This document shows positions 25,112-34,809 of a DNA stretch of 64,000 nucleotides, in pieces. Position numbers and translations under genes: made by a program. Every line of letters starts with the position of its first letter. Position 1 is the stretch's first letter. A model generated the notes under the pieces. The model saw only the letters and a list, made by a program, of their open reading frames with translations, searched no databases and had not been told where the DNA came from. The stretch is from Scilla litardierei (Eukaryota; Streptophyta; Magnoliopsida; Asparagales; Asparagaceae): NCBI GenBank assembly GCA_030789695.1, contig CM061135.1:111298301-111362300 (forward strand), written 5' to 3'.

Positions 25112-27000
25112 TGTTATGCCCTATTTTGAGCTATACGTGTATTCTACTGAACACACGTGGTATTTCCACTTACGATATAAGGGTAGGCTTGGAATACACA
25201 TAGATATCAATGTATGTAGCATAGTGCAAGGGGTATTGGGCTGTAATACGTGGCTAAGAGAAGAGAATGGGAAATGTGAATGCGGGAGAAGTGCGAGTGA
25301 CGTCGTGTGTATTATACAACGCGTATGTATTGGGCGTATGAGTGTGATGCGTGTATGCATGCGTAGGTGTGCATGGTTGTGTGTAGGGGGAGCCATGCTA
25401 GTGTGAAAAGGGGTTAGGGGTCAATGGCAACCCCCGTAATTTTTTAGAAAGGTGAGGGGCAAAATGGTCATTTTGACCAAGGATGCTGTGTGTACATACT
25501 AAAGTGGTGTGTGCATAAAGTAATGGCACACTTGTAATTATTGGGAAGTTAAGAGGGTATTTTGGTCATTTAATGTGTTGCATGCTAATCCTAAGAGATG
25601 GTTCTACGTGGAGATTTTTTAAGGAAGTTTCTTCTCATTTCTAAACCATTCCTTCCCCTTTTCATTTCTATCTTCTCTCCTCTCTCTCCCATGCTAGGGC
25701 CGGCCATCCCTCCCCCCTTTTCTCCATCCTGTTCAACTCAAAACCCTAATTCTTTCATCCAAAAATCAAGTATCTCAAGTAGATTGCAAAAGAGAAGAAG
25801 GTGGAGAAGAAAGGAGGAAGAGGAGAAAAAACCAAGTTTTGGAGGTAGGAATCTACTTGGACTTGGAACTCTATTAATTGGTTCTTGTGATCATGTTTTT
25901 ATAGCATGTTTTTATTCAATATGTGATAGGGATAGTCAAATTTATATGCCATGGCTTAATTTCACAAATTTCCCTTTGAAATTCTTAGCAAACTCATCTC
26001 CTTTGAAATTCTGAAATCATGATGTCTGTTGTTGCTTTGATTCTGGTAACTGTAGCTCGAATTATGTTTCGAAAAACTTATATACTTGTAGATCTTGGAG
26101 TTCTACCCCAAAATATTATAAATTTTGATATATGTTCAATTCAAAAATTAGGAGCAAAAATTCGAACTTTACAGCATGTCTGTTTGATCTTCAGTCTGGA
26201 CACAGTTAAGTAAATTTGACCTCAGTAACTGCACACACAATGGAATTTTATGTTCTTGTTATCGTTGGAAATTTAACAATATTTTCTACAATTTCATCTC
26301 AGTGGATATTTTTCGAAATTCTGGCTAAAACATGGCCAAAACAGCAATCTTTACAGACCCTGAAATTTATCTGAAAAACAGATTTGATAGACTTCACAAA
26401 ATAATTCATCATAAATCACCTACTAAATATTTTTGAATGAAATTTTATCTGTGAATCCAGGACTAATATATCTACAACTTTCATTTAGGAAGTTTTGTTA
26501 AAATCTGAATATAGTTGGGTGATATCAGCCATCTTCTATGACTGCATGCATATTTCCTGCAAGTTGAATAGATAAGTGGTGTGATAGATTGTGTATTATT
26601 GCTATTCCACTCTCTATGATACATGACTATTATTTTTACATGGAAGATAGACTACTGATATGTTTTGTCAATTGATTTGCTAATGTGATTATAGACATAT
26701 ACATCACGCTCACCACGTGTTTGTGAAAATGCCTCTAATACATGGAAGTGAGAAACATGAATAATGTGCTTGTAAACACTTGAATTATGAATTATGTTGT
26801 GAATTGGTAATGATGGCGTCATGGAGAGCATGGTTTCATATGTGATGAATAATGAACTGATATGGCTATGATGTAGGGCATGACACTTGGGTGCTTGTCC
26901 CATGTTGATATGTGATGTGACTACAATGGATGGCATGACAGTACGGTGTATGACCCATGTTGGTGTAAGTGTGGAATATGATACCATGCAACATGATTCC
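25112..27000 (+). repeat. Del/Tekay-like LTR, copy A, left part
   Basis: The LTR starts TGTTATGCCC after the purine tract and is interrupted after position 27000 by the Athila-like element. Its right part is 49011-50105. Together they make about 2984 bp with TGTTA...TGACA ends. The terminal GGGGCGTGACA and the TGTTATGCCC start resemble Del/Tekay chromovirus LTRs (TGTAACGCCC...GGGGCGTGACA). The sequence matches copy B from 26171 onward; the first 1059 bp are missing from copy B. The pyrimidine-rich stretch at 25600-25760 may be leader sequence. Confidence 0.65.
26996..27000. repeat. Target-site duplication ATTCC of the Athila-like element
   Basis: ATTCC precedes the left LTR here and follows the right LTR at 49006-49010. 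The unoccupied sequence (...ATGATTCCTTCATTAC...) is preserved at about 57778-57795 in copy B, with one ATTCC. Confidence 0.95.
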
Positions 27001-27294
27001 TGATCACTCCGTATTTTACACCTTTTTTCTGCATGTTTGCATGCCATTTAGATCGCTCAAATCGTGTTTTTCACGTTTATTCGACAATATTGCGATGCTT
27101 TTCACGATTTGTTGTTTTTGTCGTATTTCAGGAGATTTGGAGTGATTTGAAGTGATTCTGAGATGCACCCACTCTGGAGTATCACCGACGACTCTCTTGA
27201 GGGGTATTTTGCTATTGGAGAGGAGTGGAAGGAGAAAGAATGTCGTAGGAGCGACGAGGAGGCGAAAATATGAAGTTTGGGCACTTTGAGCATT

Positions 27295-27690
27295 TCACTC
27301 GGCCGAGTGAAGGAGTCACTCGGCCGACCATAGGAAGCCTGCTCGGCCGGCCAGATCAGACACGCAACAGAGCCAATATTAGCGTGCACTCGGCCGAGCA
27401 TCGCCATGCCACTCGGCCGAGCACCGAGTCACCCCTCGCCCGAGTGGAGCCAAGACGACGGCAACAAAAGATGCCGAACTCTCTGTTTTTCGTCTGTACA
27501 GTCCCGATGACTGACTCGGCCGAGTGGAAAAAGACGGTCCGCCTGAGTGACAACCGACGTCCGCCCGAGTGACGAAAGACCGTCCGCCCGAGTGACCTCC
27601 GAGGAGATGACCCCCGAGACCACCAACTCTCTGTTTCTGTACAGGGTTCGTCACTCGGCCGAGTGACATTTGTCACTCGGCCGAGTGAGC
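27295..27690. repeat. Phased CTCGGCCGAG palindromes in LTR U3
   Basis: The core CTCGGCCG occurs at 27298, 27319, 27342, 27389, 27412, 27515, 27654 and 27676; neighbours within a group are 21-23 bp apart. The best copy is 16 bp (TCACTCGGCCGAGTGA, 27295-27310). After 27515, half sites (GAGTGA) continue at 22-23 bp steps (27544, 27566, 27589). All lie upstream of the TATA-like box. The same block recurs in the 3' LTR (37157-37550). Confidence 0.9.
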
Positions 27691-27770
27691 CGCGCTGCCT
27701 GAAGCGTAAACTGCGGATTTGAGGCTGCGCAGGGGAATTTCGACCGGGTTTTTTGGACGATTTTGGGGGG

Positions 27771-27777
27771 TATTTAA
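27771..27777 (+). promoter_or_regulatory. TATA-like box of the Athila LTR
   Basis: TATTTAA after a GGGGGG run, about 770 bp into the LTR; also at 37635-37641 in the 3' LTR. The assignment is by sequence and position only. Confidence 0.5.
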
Positions 27778-28167
27778 CCCCAGTTTTTAACCTAGTTTAG
27801 AGAGCCTTTTTCAGGACTTTGGCAGCCTTTTTAGATTAACTTTTTAGGGATTAGATTGAGCTTTTAGAGAGGAGAAAAAAGTGAGATTTTGTTGGATGCT
27901 ATCTTGTTCTTCATTGGTTTGTCTCTCTTTCTCTCAAAAACTCCAGTTTTATTTATTTGTTGAATATTGCTATGAATTCCATTCATTTTACTTGTTAATT
28001 TCTATTGAATTTGATTATGAATTGTGAGTAGTTCATCGTCTTAGGGCGTAGGGATGAACCCTACAAGCCCAATTTCGAATTTGTGATGAATTGGTGAAAC
28101 TATTGCTAGGATTGATTAGGGTTAGTTTGGGATTGCTATAATACGAATAGCTAGGGATTCATACCGA

Positions 28168-28453
28168 TTGGGATTTGCAAGAGATTGGATCCCAATTCGA
28201 TAGGAAGCCCTAGATATTCGAATTGGGTTGCAATTGAATTTCTCCGGAATCGGTTTGCAAGAGATTGGACCGAAACTAGGGTTTTCGATTACAATTCTAT
28301 ACCAATACCCGTTTGCAAGAGATTGGACGGGTAGGAACTATCCCAACCTAGGTCGTAGCTCGAGTGGGCTCGAGATACGATTGAACGATGATGTTGTTCT
28401 TCACGCTAGTTTGCCTAGGTTAGGGTTTGCAAGAGATTGGACCCTACCCTAGG
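28168..28453 (+). repeat. Array of four hairpins with a constant 14-nt loop (5' LTR)
   Basis: TTGCAAGAGATTGG occurs four times (28175-28188, 28255-28268, 28313-28326, 28427-28440). Each copy is flanked by a different inverted repeat: TTGGGAT/ATCCCAA, TCGGT/ACCGA, TACCCGT/ACGGGTA, and TAGGGT/ACCCTA extended by CCTAGG/CCTAGG. The stems differ in sequence but each is self-complementary, while the loop does not change. The array lies downstream of the TATA-like box and so would be in the transcribed leader. Confidence 0.9.
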
Positions 28454-28820
28454 TTGGCTATAGACCGGCAATAGCACGAGAGCGTGAGCTTGGTTCCACA
28501 TTTAGTTGCAACTAGTTCACCCAAGTTTCAAGTTTAGCAATTGTGAAACCTACGAATCACAATGATGAGATACGGCAAGTAGCGGGGATTCCCTATCCCC
28601 TAAGCGTCTTTATTAATTTGTTATTCCTTTATTACATTTGAACGACTGTGACCGCATATTTGCGAACATTTCTCGACTTTTCCTATAGCCAGGTGATTGA
28701 AGAAGACACTGTTATTAGGCCTCCCTGTGTTCGATACCCGCTCGCCGCTACACCGTGCGCTTGAGGTAAGACTACAGTGTCGCCGCTCCGGGACATGTAT
28801 CCGGTGCGCGACCAAGTTTT

Positions 28821-28836
28821 TGGCGCCGTTGCCGGG
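28821..28836 (+). promoter_or_regulatory. Primer-binding site, tRNA-Asp type
   Basis: TGGCGCCGTTGCCGGG, six bases after the LTR end, is complementary to the 3' end of plant tRNA-Asp, the usual primer of Athila elements. It primes minus-strand synthesis. Confidence 0.9.
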
Positions 28837-28980
28837 AAGGCATTTTGACGGAGTTCGATTTTGATCACCCGGTTATTTTTCTTCAATTTCTTTACTTATT
28901 TCTTCATTCTTTTCTAACTCTGTTTACCGCCCTATTTTGCAAGCTCTCCCGAAATTTTCCGCAAGATCTTAACAGGTAAA

Positions 28981-31900
28981 ATGGGGGATGCAATTCCAAT
29001 GACTGAGTCTGGCCAGGGAGATGATGAATCTTTTGCGGAGCTCCTCAAGGAACTTATTGATGAGGTCTACGCTACCGGAGCTTTTACTATTAATATCGAG
29101 GACCCCGTCGAACAACTGTTTGCTAGCTTCGTGGTGGATCAAATCTCCCCGGATGGGACTATTGGGGGCGATATCAGAGTTGATGAGAGGGACGACAAGC
29201 TATATTTTGAAGGCGATAGAACACGTGTCGAAGAGTACTACACTCCCGAGGAACACTTCGAACAAACCGATATTCAGGGAGATACACTCTATGACCCCCA
29301 CTCTTGCATTTATGAATCTGCTGACGTATTTCTTGATCTCAGGAATGAACCGGAACAAGGTGGTGGTCTTATCGATGCAAGCGCGGAATCGGAGAGCGTC
29401 TATTCCGATACACCGTCCTCACTAGGAAGCGAATCTGAGCCTCCACTCGAGAGTGAGCTAAACTCAGATGTTGAAGGAGAAGCCAAATTCACACAAGATG
29501 ACGAAGCAAAGGGTGCGGCACCCTTTAAGGTAGAGCTTAAACAATTACCGCCGAATCTAAGGTATGCTTTCTTGGGTAGTAAATTGACCTTCCCGGTGAT
29601 TGTTAATGCCCACCTTGGCCAAGATCAACTTGAAAAACTATTAGAAGTCCTTAGGGATCACAAGGATGTTCTTGGCTACACTATCTCTGACCTTAAGGGA
29701 ATAAGCCCTAGGCTATGCACGCATAGGATCCACTTGGAAAACACTGAAGCCTCTTCTGTTGAGCCTCAAAGGCGGTTGAACCCGAATATGAAAGAGGTAG
29801 TCAAGAAGGAAATCCTAAAATTGCTTGAGGCCGGAATTATCTACCCTATCTCTGACAGTAGATGGGTTAGCCCCGTTCACGTCGTCCCCAAAAAGGGGGG
29901 ATGACCGTTATAAAAAATGAAAAGGGAGAGCCCATTTCTACACACACTGTCACTGGATGGCGGATGTGTATTGATTACCGAAAACTAAACAAAGCCACCC
30001 TAAAAGACCATTACCCACTACCCTTCATAGATCAAATGCTTGAACGGCTTGCTAAACATAAATACTTTTGTTACTTGGATGGGTATTCGGGGTTTTTCCA
30101 AATCCCTTTGCATGAAGATGACCAAGAAAAGACTACTGTTACTTGTCCTTATGGCACTTACGCTTACCGTAGAATGCCTTTTGGCATTTTTCATGCACCC
30201 GCCACCTTTCAGAGGTGCATGACCTCCATCTTTTCCGAATATATTGAAAATATTATGGAAGTTTTCATGGATGATTTCTCAGTTTATGGAAGTGAGTTTG
30301 ATTCTTGTTTGGCTAATCTTACCAAAGTACTTAAAAGATGTCAGCAAAATAATCTTACTCTTAATTGGGAGAAATGTCATTTCATGGTCACCGAAGGGAT
30401 AGTGCTTGGGCACCTTGTCTCATCGAGAGGAATTGAGGTAGATAAGGCAAAGATTGAGGTAATCGAGAAACTCCCTCCTCCTATTAATGTCAAGGGCATT
30501 AGAGGATTTCTTGGCCATGCGGGGTTTTACCGCCGCTTTATCAAGGATTTCGCCTTGATTGCCCGACCTCTTACTTCCTTGCTTGCTAAAGATGCTCCAT
30601 TTGTTTTTTCAGGTGAATTCTTGCAAGCCTTCAATACAGGCACTAATTTCTGCGCCCATCATCCAACCACCGGATTGGAGCCTTCCCTTTGAACTCATGT
30701 GTGATGCAAGTGACCAAGCAATTGGAGCGGTATTGGGGCAAAGGAAAGATAGGAAGCTTCATGCAATATTCTATGCAAGAAAAACGTTGGATGACGCACA
30801 GAAAAATTACACAACTACGGAGAAAGAGCTTCTAGCGGTCGTGTACTTCATTAAAAAGTTCCGCTCATATCTCCTTGGATCCAAGGTAATTGTCCACACT
30901 GACCATGCGGCATTGAAGTATCTCCTAAACAAGAAAGAGGCCAAACCTAGGTTGATAAGGTGGATACTTCTATTGCAAGAGTTTGACTTGGAAATCAGAG
31001 ATAAGAAGGGTACGTACAACGTTGTGGCGGACCATTTGTCTAGCTTATTCGTGACAAGGAGGACGAAAGTTTGCCCATCGATGACTCCTTTGTTGATGAG
31101 AGGCTATACGCCATAAGGCCCGGGGAAGTTCCTTGGTATGCGGACTATGTCAATTACTTGGCTTGTGGGATTAAACCATGCGGGATGCCCACACAACAAA
31201 AGAGGAGGTTTATGCATGAGGTCCGTAGCTATTTCTGGGAAGATCTGTATCTCTTTAAGATATGCAAGGATGGGGTTCTCCGGAGATGTATTTCTAAGGA
31301 GGAGGCCACCTCCATCATCTTGCATTGCCATGGTATGCCATGCGGGGGACATCACGCCGCTTCTAAGACTACCGCTAAGATATTGCAGAGCGGATTCTTT
31401 TGGCCGACCATGTTCAGAGACACGCACGACTTCGTCAAGGCGTGCGATAGATGCCAACGGACCGGGAATATTTCCAAACGAAATGAGATGCCAATGAAGC
31501 TCATCCTAGAGATTGAGCTCTTTGATTGTTGGGGAGTGGACTTCATGGGACCATTTCCGTCAAGCAAGGGTAACAAGTATATCTTATTTGCCGTGGACTA
31601 CGTCTCCAAATGGGTAGAAGCCATCGCCACCCCTACCAATGATGCAAGGGTTGTCTCAAGGTTTTTCAAGCAGAATATTTTCCCGCGCTTTGGGGTGCCC
31701 CGTACTTTGATAAGCGACGGGGGAATCCACTTTATCAAAAACAAATTTGAAGCTATGTTGAAAAAGTACGGGGTAAACCATAGAATTGGCATGGCCTACC
31801 ACCCTCAGACGAGCGGACAAGCGGAAGTCTCAAATAGAGAAATCAAGAAAATTCTTGAAAAGACCGTAGATCGATCTAGAAAAGATTGGTCCATGAAGTT

Positions 31901-32432
31901 AAACGATGCTTTATGGGCATATCGCACGGCTTTTCGCACCCCTATTGGCACCACACCGTTCCGACTCGTCTATGGGAAGGCTTGTCACCTACCGGTAGAG
32001 TTGGAGCACCGCGCGTATTGGGCCATCAAGACCCGCAATTATGACTATAAGAGTGCGGCGGTGAGGCGACTCTTGGACATCAATGAGCTTGACGAAATTA
32101 GAAGAGATGCCTATAAGAGCTCAAGAATTTACAAAGAGAGGACCAAGATTCTCCACGACGCCCGCATAACTGTCACGGACTTCAAGGTCGGAGACAAGGT
32201 CTTACTATATAACTCCCGACTCCGACTATTCCCCGAGAAGTTGAGGTCATGGTGGTCCGGGCCTTTCACCATCAAGCGCATACAACCGGGAGGAGCATTT
32301 GAATTGGAAGGGAAAGACGGAGCCACTTTCAAGGTGAATGGGCAACGTCTAAAGCATTATTCTGAAGGAGTCCCTATAGGCGAGGTGAATAGAATATATG
32401 GGACGGCCGGACGACCTTTCATACATCCTTGA
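28981..32432 (+). pseudogene. Athila-like pol (RT, RNase H, integrase) with three frame breaks and no gag
   Basis: The first ATG after the primer site (28981) opens a 307-codon frame. Residues 1 to about 175 are acidic and unlike any gag or protease that I know; from about residue 185 it is the start of the Athila RT (NLRYAFLG, RRLNPNMKEVVKKE, SDSRWVSPVHVVPKK). It stops at 29904. RT continues one base back from 29901 with CIDYRKLN, YLDGYSG, TCPYGTYAYRRMPFG and the catalytic FMDD (residues 122-125 of that frame). A second shift near 30640 leads to RNase H ([39 protein letters not shown]). A third near 31055 leads to integrase: zinc finger H87/H94/C125/C128, catalytic D157, D216 and E252 (DD35E), counted from 31071. 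No active polyprotein can be made. Confidence 0.9.
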
Positions 32433-32826
32433 TGAGGTCATTGAAGAGGCGATACCCCACTCCATCGGCGCACCCCACGAAGATAGCTTCGAAGAAGGCC
32501 TAGATTTGGCCGAGGAAGAGAAGATGGAGCACTCCCCCGATATTTCCATGGCAATTGATGATGGCGACGCTGATGTCGCAAGAATATGGGAGCTCTGCAA
32601 GCTCTCGAAGTTGATGACTCCGAAGAAAGCTCCACCGATACGAAGACCGGTGTCACCGGTAAAGAGGAAGACCAGAGCAAGCTCTTGCTTGGGGGAGCCA
32701 CCCCCCAACATTGCCCATGACGAAGGGGCGCTGAGGAAGACCTCACACCACCATGATCCAAATCCGAGTGGTCTTCCAAGCAAGTTCGACGGGTGCATCT
32801 CGTATGCACCCAACATCAAGCGTTAA
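32398..32826 (+). CDS. Small acidic ORF overlapping the end of pol, unknown
   Basis: A 142-codon frame that overlaps the integrase end by 35 bp. The N-terminal half is acidic ([30 protein letters not shown]); a Lys/Arg/Pro-rich piece follows ([18 protein letters not shown]). I do not recognise it. It may be the C-terminal tail of pol in another frame, or a chance frame; there is no independent sign that it is translated. Confidence 0.25.
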   Translation: MGRPDDLSYILDEVIEEAIPHSIGAPHEDSFEEGLDLAEEEKMEHSPDISMAIDDGDADVARIWELCKLSKLMTPKKAPPIRRPVSPVKRKTRASSCLGEPPPNIAHDEGALRKTSHHHDPNPSGLPSKFDGCISYAPNIKR

Positions 32827-32871
32827 TTGAAAATCAAAAGGGGTCGAGCTCAAGACCTTAAACGAACGCTT

Positions 32872-32889
32872 GTCGGGAGGCAACCCGAC
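32872..32889 (+). other. Post-pol hairpin GTCGGG-AGGCAA-CCCGAC
   Basis: Perfect 6-bp stem with a 6-nt loop, shortly after pol. A similar GGGAGGCAACCC motif is, to my knowledge, common at this place in Athila-type elements. Its role is not known to me. Confidence 0.6.
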
Positions 32890-33159
32890 GGTTATCGCAA
32901 TTTTTCTATTTTTGGTTTTTATTTTTGTTTTAGACTTTATTAGTGTTTTTGAGTCGTTTGCCCGAAAATTTTTGACAACTGGTCCTATTTTCTTTGACAG
33001 GAGAGGAGAACGGGATATCTATCATATAGAGGATGACTAAGGCGAAGAAGAGCGCTCCAGGAATGCGCTCGAGGCTTAGGAGAAGGAAGAAATCAACTGG
33101 AGAAAGAAAAACAGGGATTAGAGCCAAAACAGAGCATCACAGCAGAAAACAGGGCCTCA

Positions 33160-33500
33160 CTCGACCGAGTACCATAGACACTCGACCGAGCAACCAACAT
33201 CGTTCGCCCGAGTGGCGCACCAACGAGGGAAGTCTGCTGCACCCAACTCTCTATTTTTTTTTTGATTTCAGTATAAATTTCCACTCGGCCGAGTCTATAT
33301 CTTCACTCGGCCGAGTGAAACTGATACGCTCCTAGGGCGAGAATTGCCGAGTAGCTTGTGCCACTCGGCGGAATGGACTTTTTCCACTCGGCCGAGGGTG
33401 GCAAAGCCACTCGGCTGAGTCGTATGAGGGGAGGAGTTTTTTAAAAATATTTTTCGTTACGATCACTCGACCGAGTGACACCCTCACCCGGCCGAGTCGT
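33160..33500. repeat. Second block of phased CTCG(G/A)CCGAG palindromes, upstream of the extra ORF
   Basis: Cores at 33160/33181, 33284/33306, 33364/33387/33410 and 33466/33487, mostly in pairs 21-23 bp apart. They are variants of the U3 motif (CTCGACCG, CTCGGCCG, CTCGGCTG). The block ends about 15-20 bp before a TATA-like box (33510), repeating the arrangement seen in the LTR. Confidence 0.85.
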
Positions 33501-33509
33501 AACCTCTCC

Positions 33510-33518
33510 TATATAAGG
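33510..33518 (+). promoter_or_regulatory. TATA-like box before the extra ORF
   Basis: TATATAAGG directly downstream of the palindrome block and upstream of a GC-rich, exon-like stretch (33530-33725). The latter has a plausible GTAACC splice donor near 33723 and a TGTAG acceptor near 33884. Suggests an internal promoter for the post-pol ORF; this is inference. Confidence 0.45.
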
Positions 33519-34063
33519 CGCAGCGGGTCCGTGCGGAATTCGAAACGCCAAAATCTCCCCAAATCGCCCAAACCACATGCGACTGCTACTCCCTCGCCCG
33601 CTGCGACCTCTCACTCGCCCGACCGACGTGCCCGCCGGTCCAACTGCCGAGCCACCGCCGGCCGACGTCGACCGCCGACCACCCTCACCGCCGGCGACTC
33701 CCTCGCCGCCGGCCATCCTCCGGTAACCCCAATTTCGCCCCATTTCTCCATTCTCTCGTATTTTTCGACGATCCATGCACATATCGAGCCCCTACCTCAA
33801 ATCAATTTCATTGTCTATCTATTATACCCCTAACCCCCCATGTATTTTGAATTTTACACGCTGATATCGTTGTTTGATGTGTAGGCAATCTTGGGGAGCT
33901 TAGGGGAGCTTAGGGGAGCTTCCGGGGCGCGCTTTTGGCTTAGTGGAGTCGGCGTCTTCGCATGCATCCGCTGTTTTGCTCTCGCGGCATGTTCAGGTAC
34001 CTTCGTTCCATTATTTTTGACACTCCGCATTTTATATTTGTTGGGTGATCACTCGGGGCACAC

Positions 34064-34809
34064 ATGCCGCCCCGTACACGGCCACGCACTAGGAGAGCTT
34101 CCGCCAAGAGGAAGCGGCCGGATGAGCCCGACCCCTCCCACGAGATGGAGGACCCTCCTCCGCCTACACCACCTCACCCCACACAGCCACAGCCTGCCGA
34201 TCTAGTCGACCCACAGCCACTCCCAACCCGAGCGTCCACCCACCATACTTGAGAGCGGCGAGCCTTCCTTCACTTCTGTCGTGGAGACCCTATCCACTTT
34301 GATCTCGCTGGGGTTTCACCTTTTGGACCCCCACTTCCTCCCCAGCGGTTGACCTTTCTGTCTCCACGGCAGCCGTCCTATCTGAGAGTGTCGTGACGTC
34401 TGTCCCCACGTCTGAGTCACTAACCTCTCTTGCCACCTCGTCACCGATTTTGTCTTCCACTCCCGCTGCTGCTGCTTCCACCTCACACCAGCCTGCGTCC
34501 CAGCCTCGTACTGAGGCTGGGCATCCACTAGTGAGCACAGCACCCTTACCACCCATGCCTGCTGTGCCGATCACCTACACTGCCCGTATTAGACAGCCCC
34601 GACCTGCTCAGCCTAGACCTGTCCGTCTCTCCGCTCCACCACCCCATGACGCCTTAGTTCAGATCGTTCGCACTCTTGAGGGGGCGATGAGTGGACTGTG
34701 GGGCGATTTTAGGGCTCTATCTTCCACAGTCACCGCCATGCAGCACCGCCTCGAGCTACTTCCCGGTATTCACTTTTGCCTGACCCAGATCCTCGAGCGA
34801 CTGCCATGA
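34064..34809 (+). pseudogene. Athila-like extra (post-pol) ORF, broken
   Basis: An ATG at 34064 opens MPPRTRPRTRRASAKRKRPD, a basic, nuclear-signal-like start followed by Pro/His-rich sequence, and stops at 34252. In another frame 34393-34809 continues with Ser/Thr/Pro-rich sequence and a C-terminal helix (LEGAMSGLWGDFRALSSTVT...) with heptad-like hydrophobic spacing. The middle domain expected in the longer relatives of this ORF is missing, so there is both a frame break and a probable deletion. The same position in other Athila elements is often called 'env-like', but no signal peptide or membrane segment is visible here. A further GC-rich frame at 33531-33833 may be a 5' exon. Confidence 0.6.

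Larger units (their letters stand above)
27001..28814 (+). repeat. 5' LTR of the Athila-like element
   Basis: 1814 bp, from TGATCACTCC to GCGACCA. U3 contains phased palindromes (27295-27690) upstream of a TATA-like box (27771-27777). The transcribed part, R-U5, would therefore be about 1 kb and contains the hairpin array (28168-28453). The LTR is 12 bp shorter than the 3' copy (1826 bp once the copia insertion and the repeated AGCTT are removed), mainly through loss of one hairpin loop. Confidence 0.95.

Noticed and set aside
24098..25406. Several 60-100 codon ORFs in the TG-rich internal region
   Set aside because: Low-complexity composition, Cys/Val/Tyr-rich from GTGTAT repeats, and no homology that I can name.
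27301..27690. CRISPR-like array from regularly spaced repeats
   Set aside because: Repeats are only 10-16 bp palindromes, spacers are 5-10 bp and related, and this is a plant LTR.
28228..28452. ORF across the hairpin array (also 38092-38328)
   Set aside because: Repeated ARDWT-type words come from the constant loop sequence; stems change the residues without any protein pattern.
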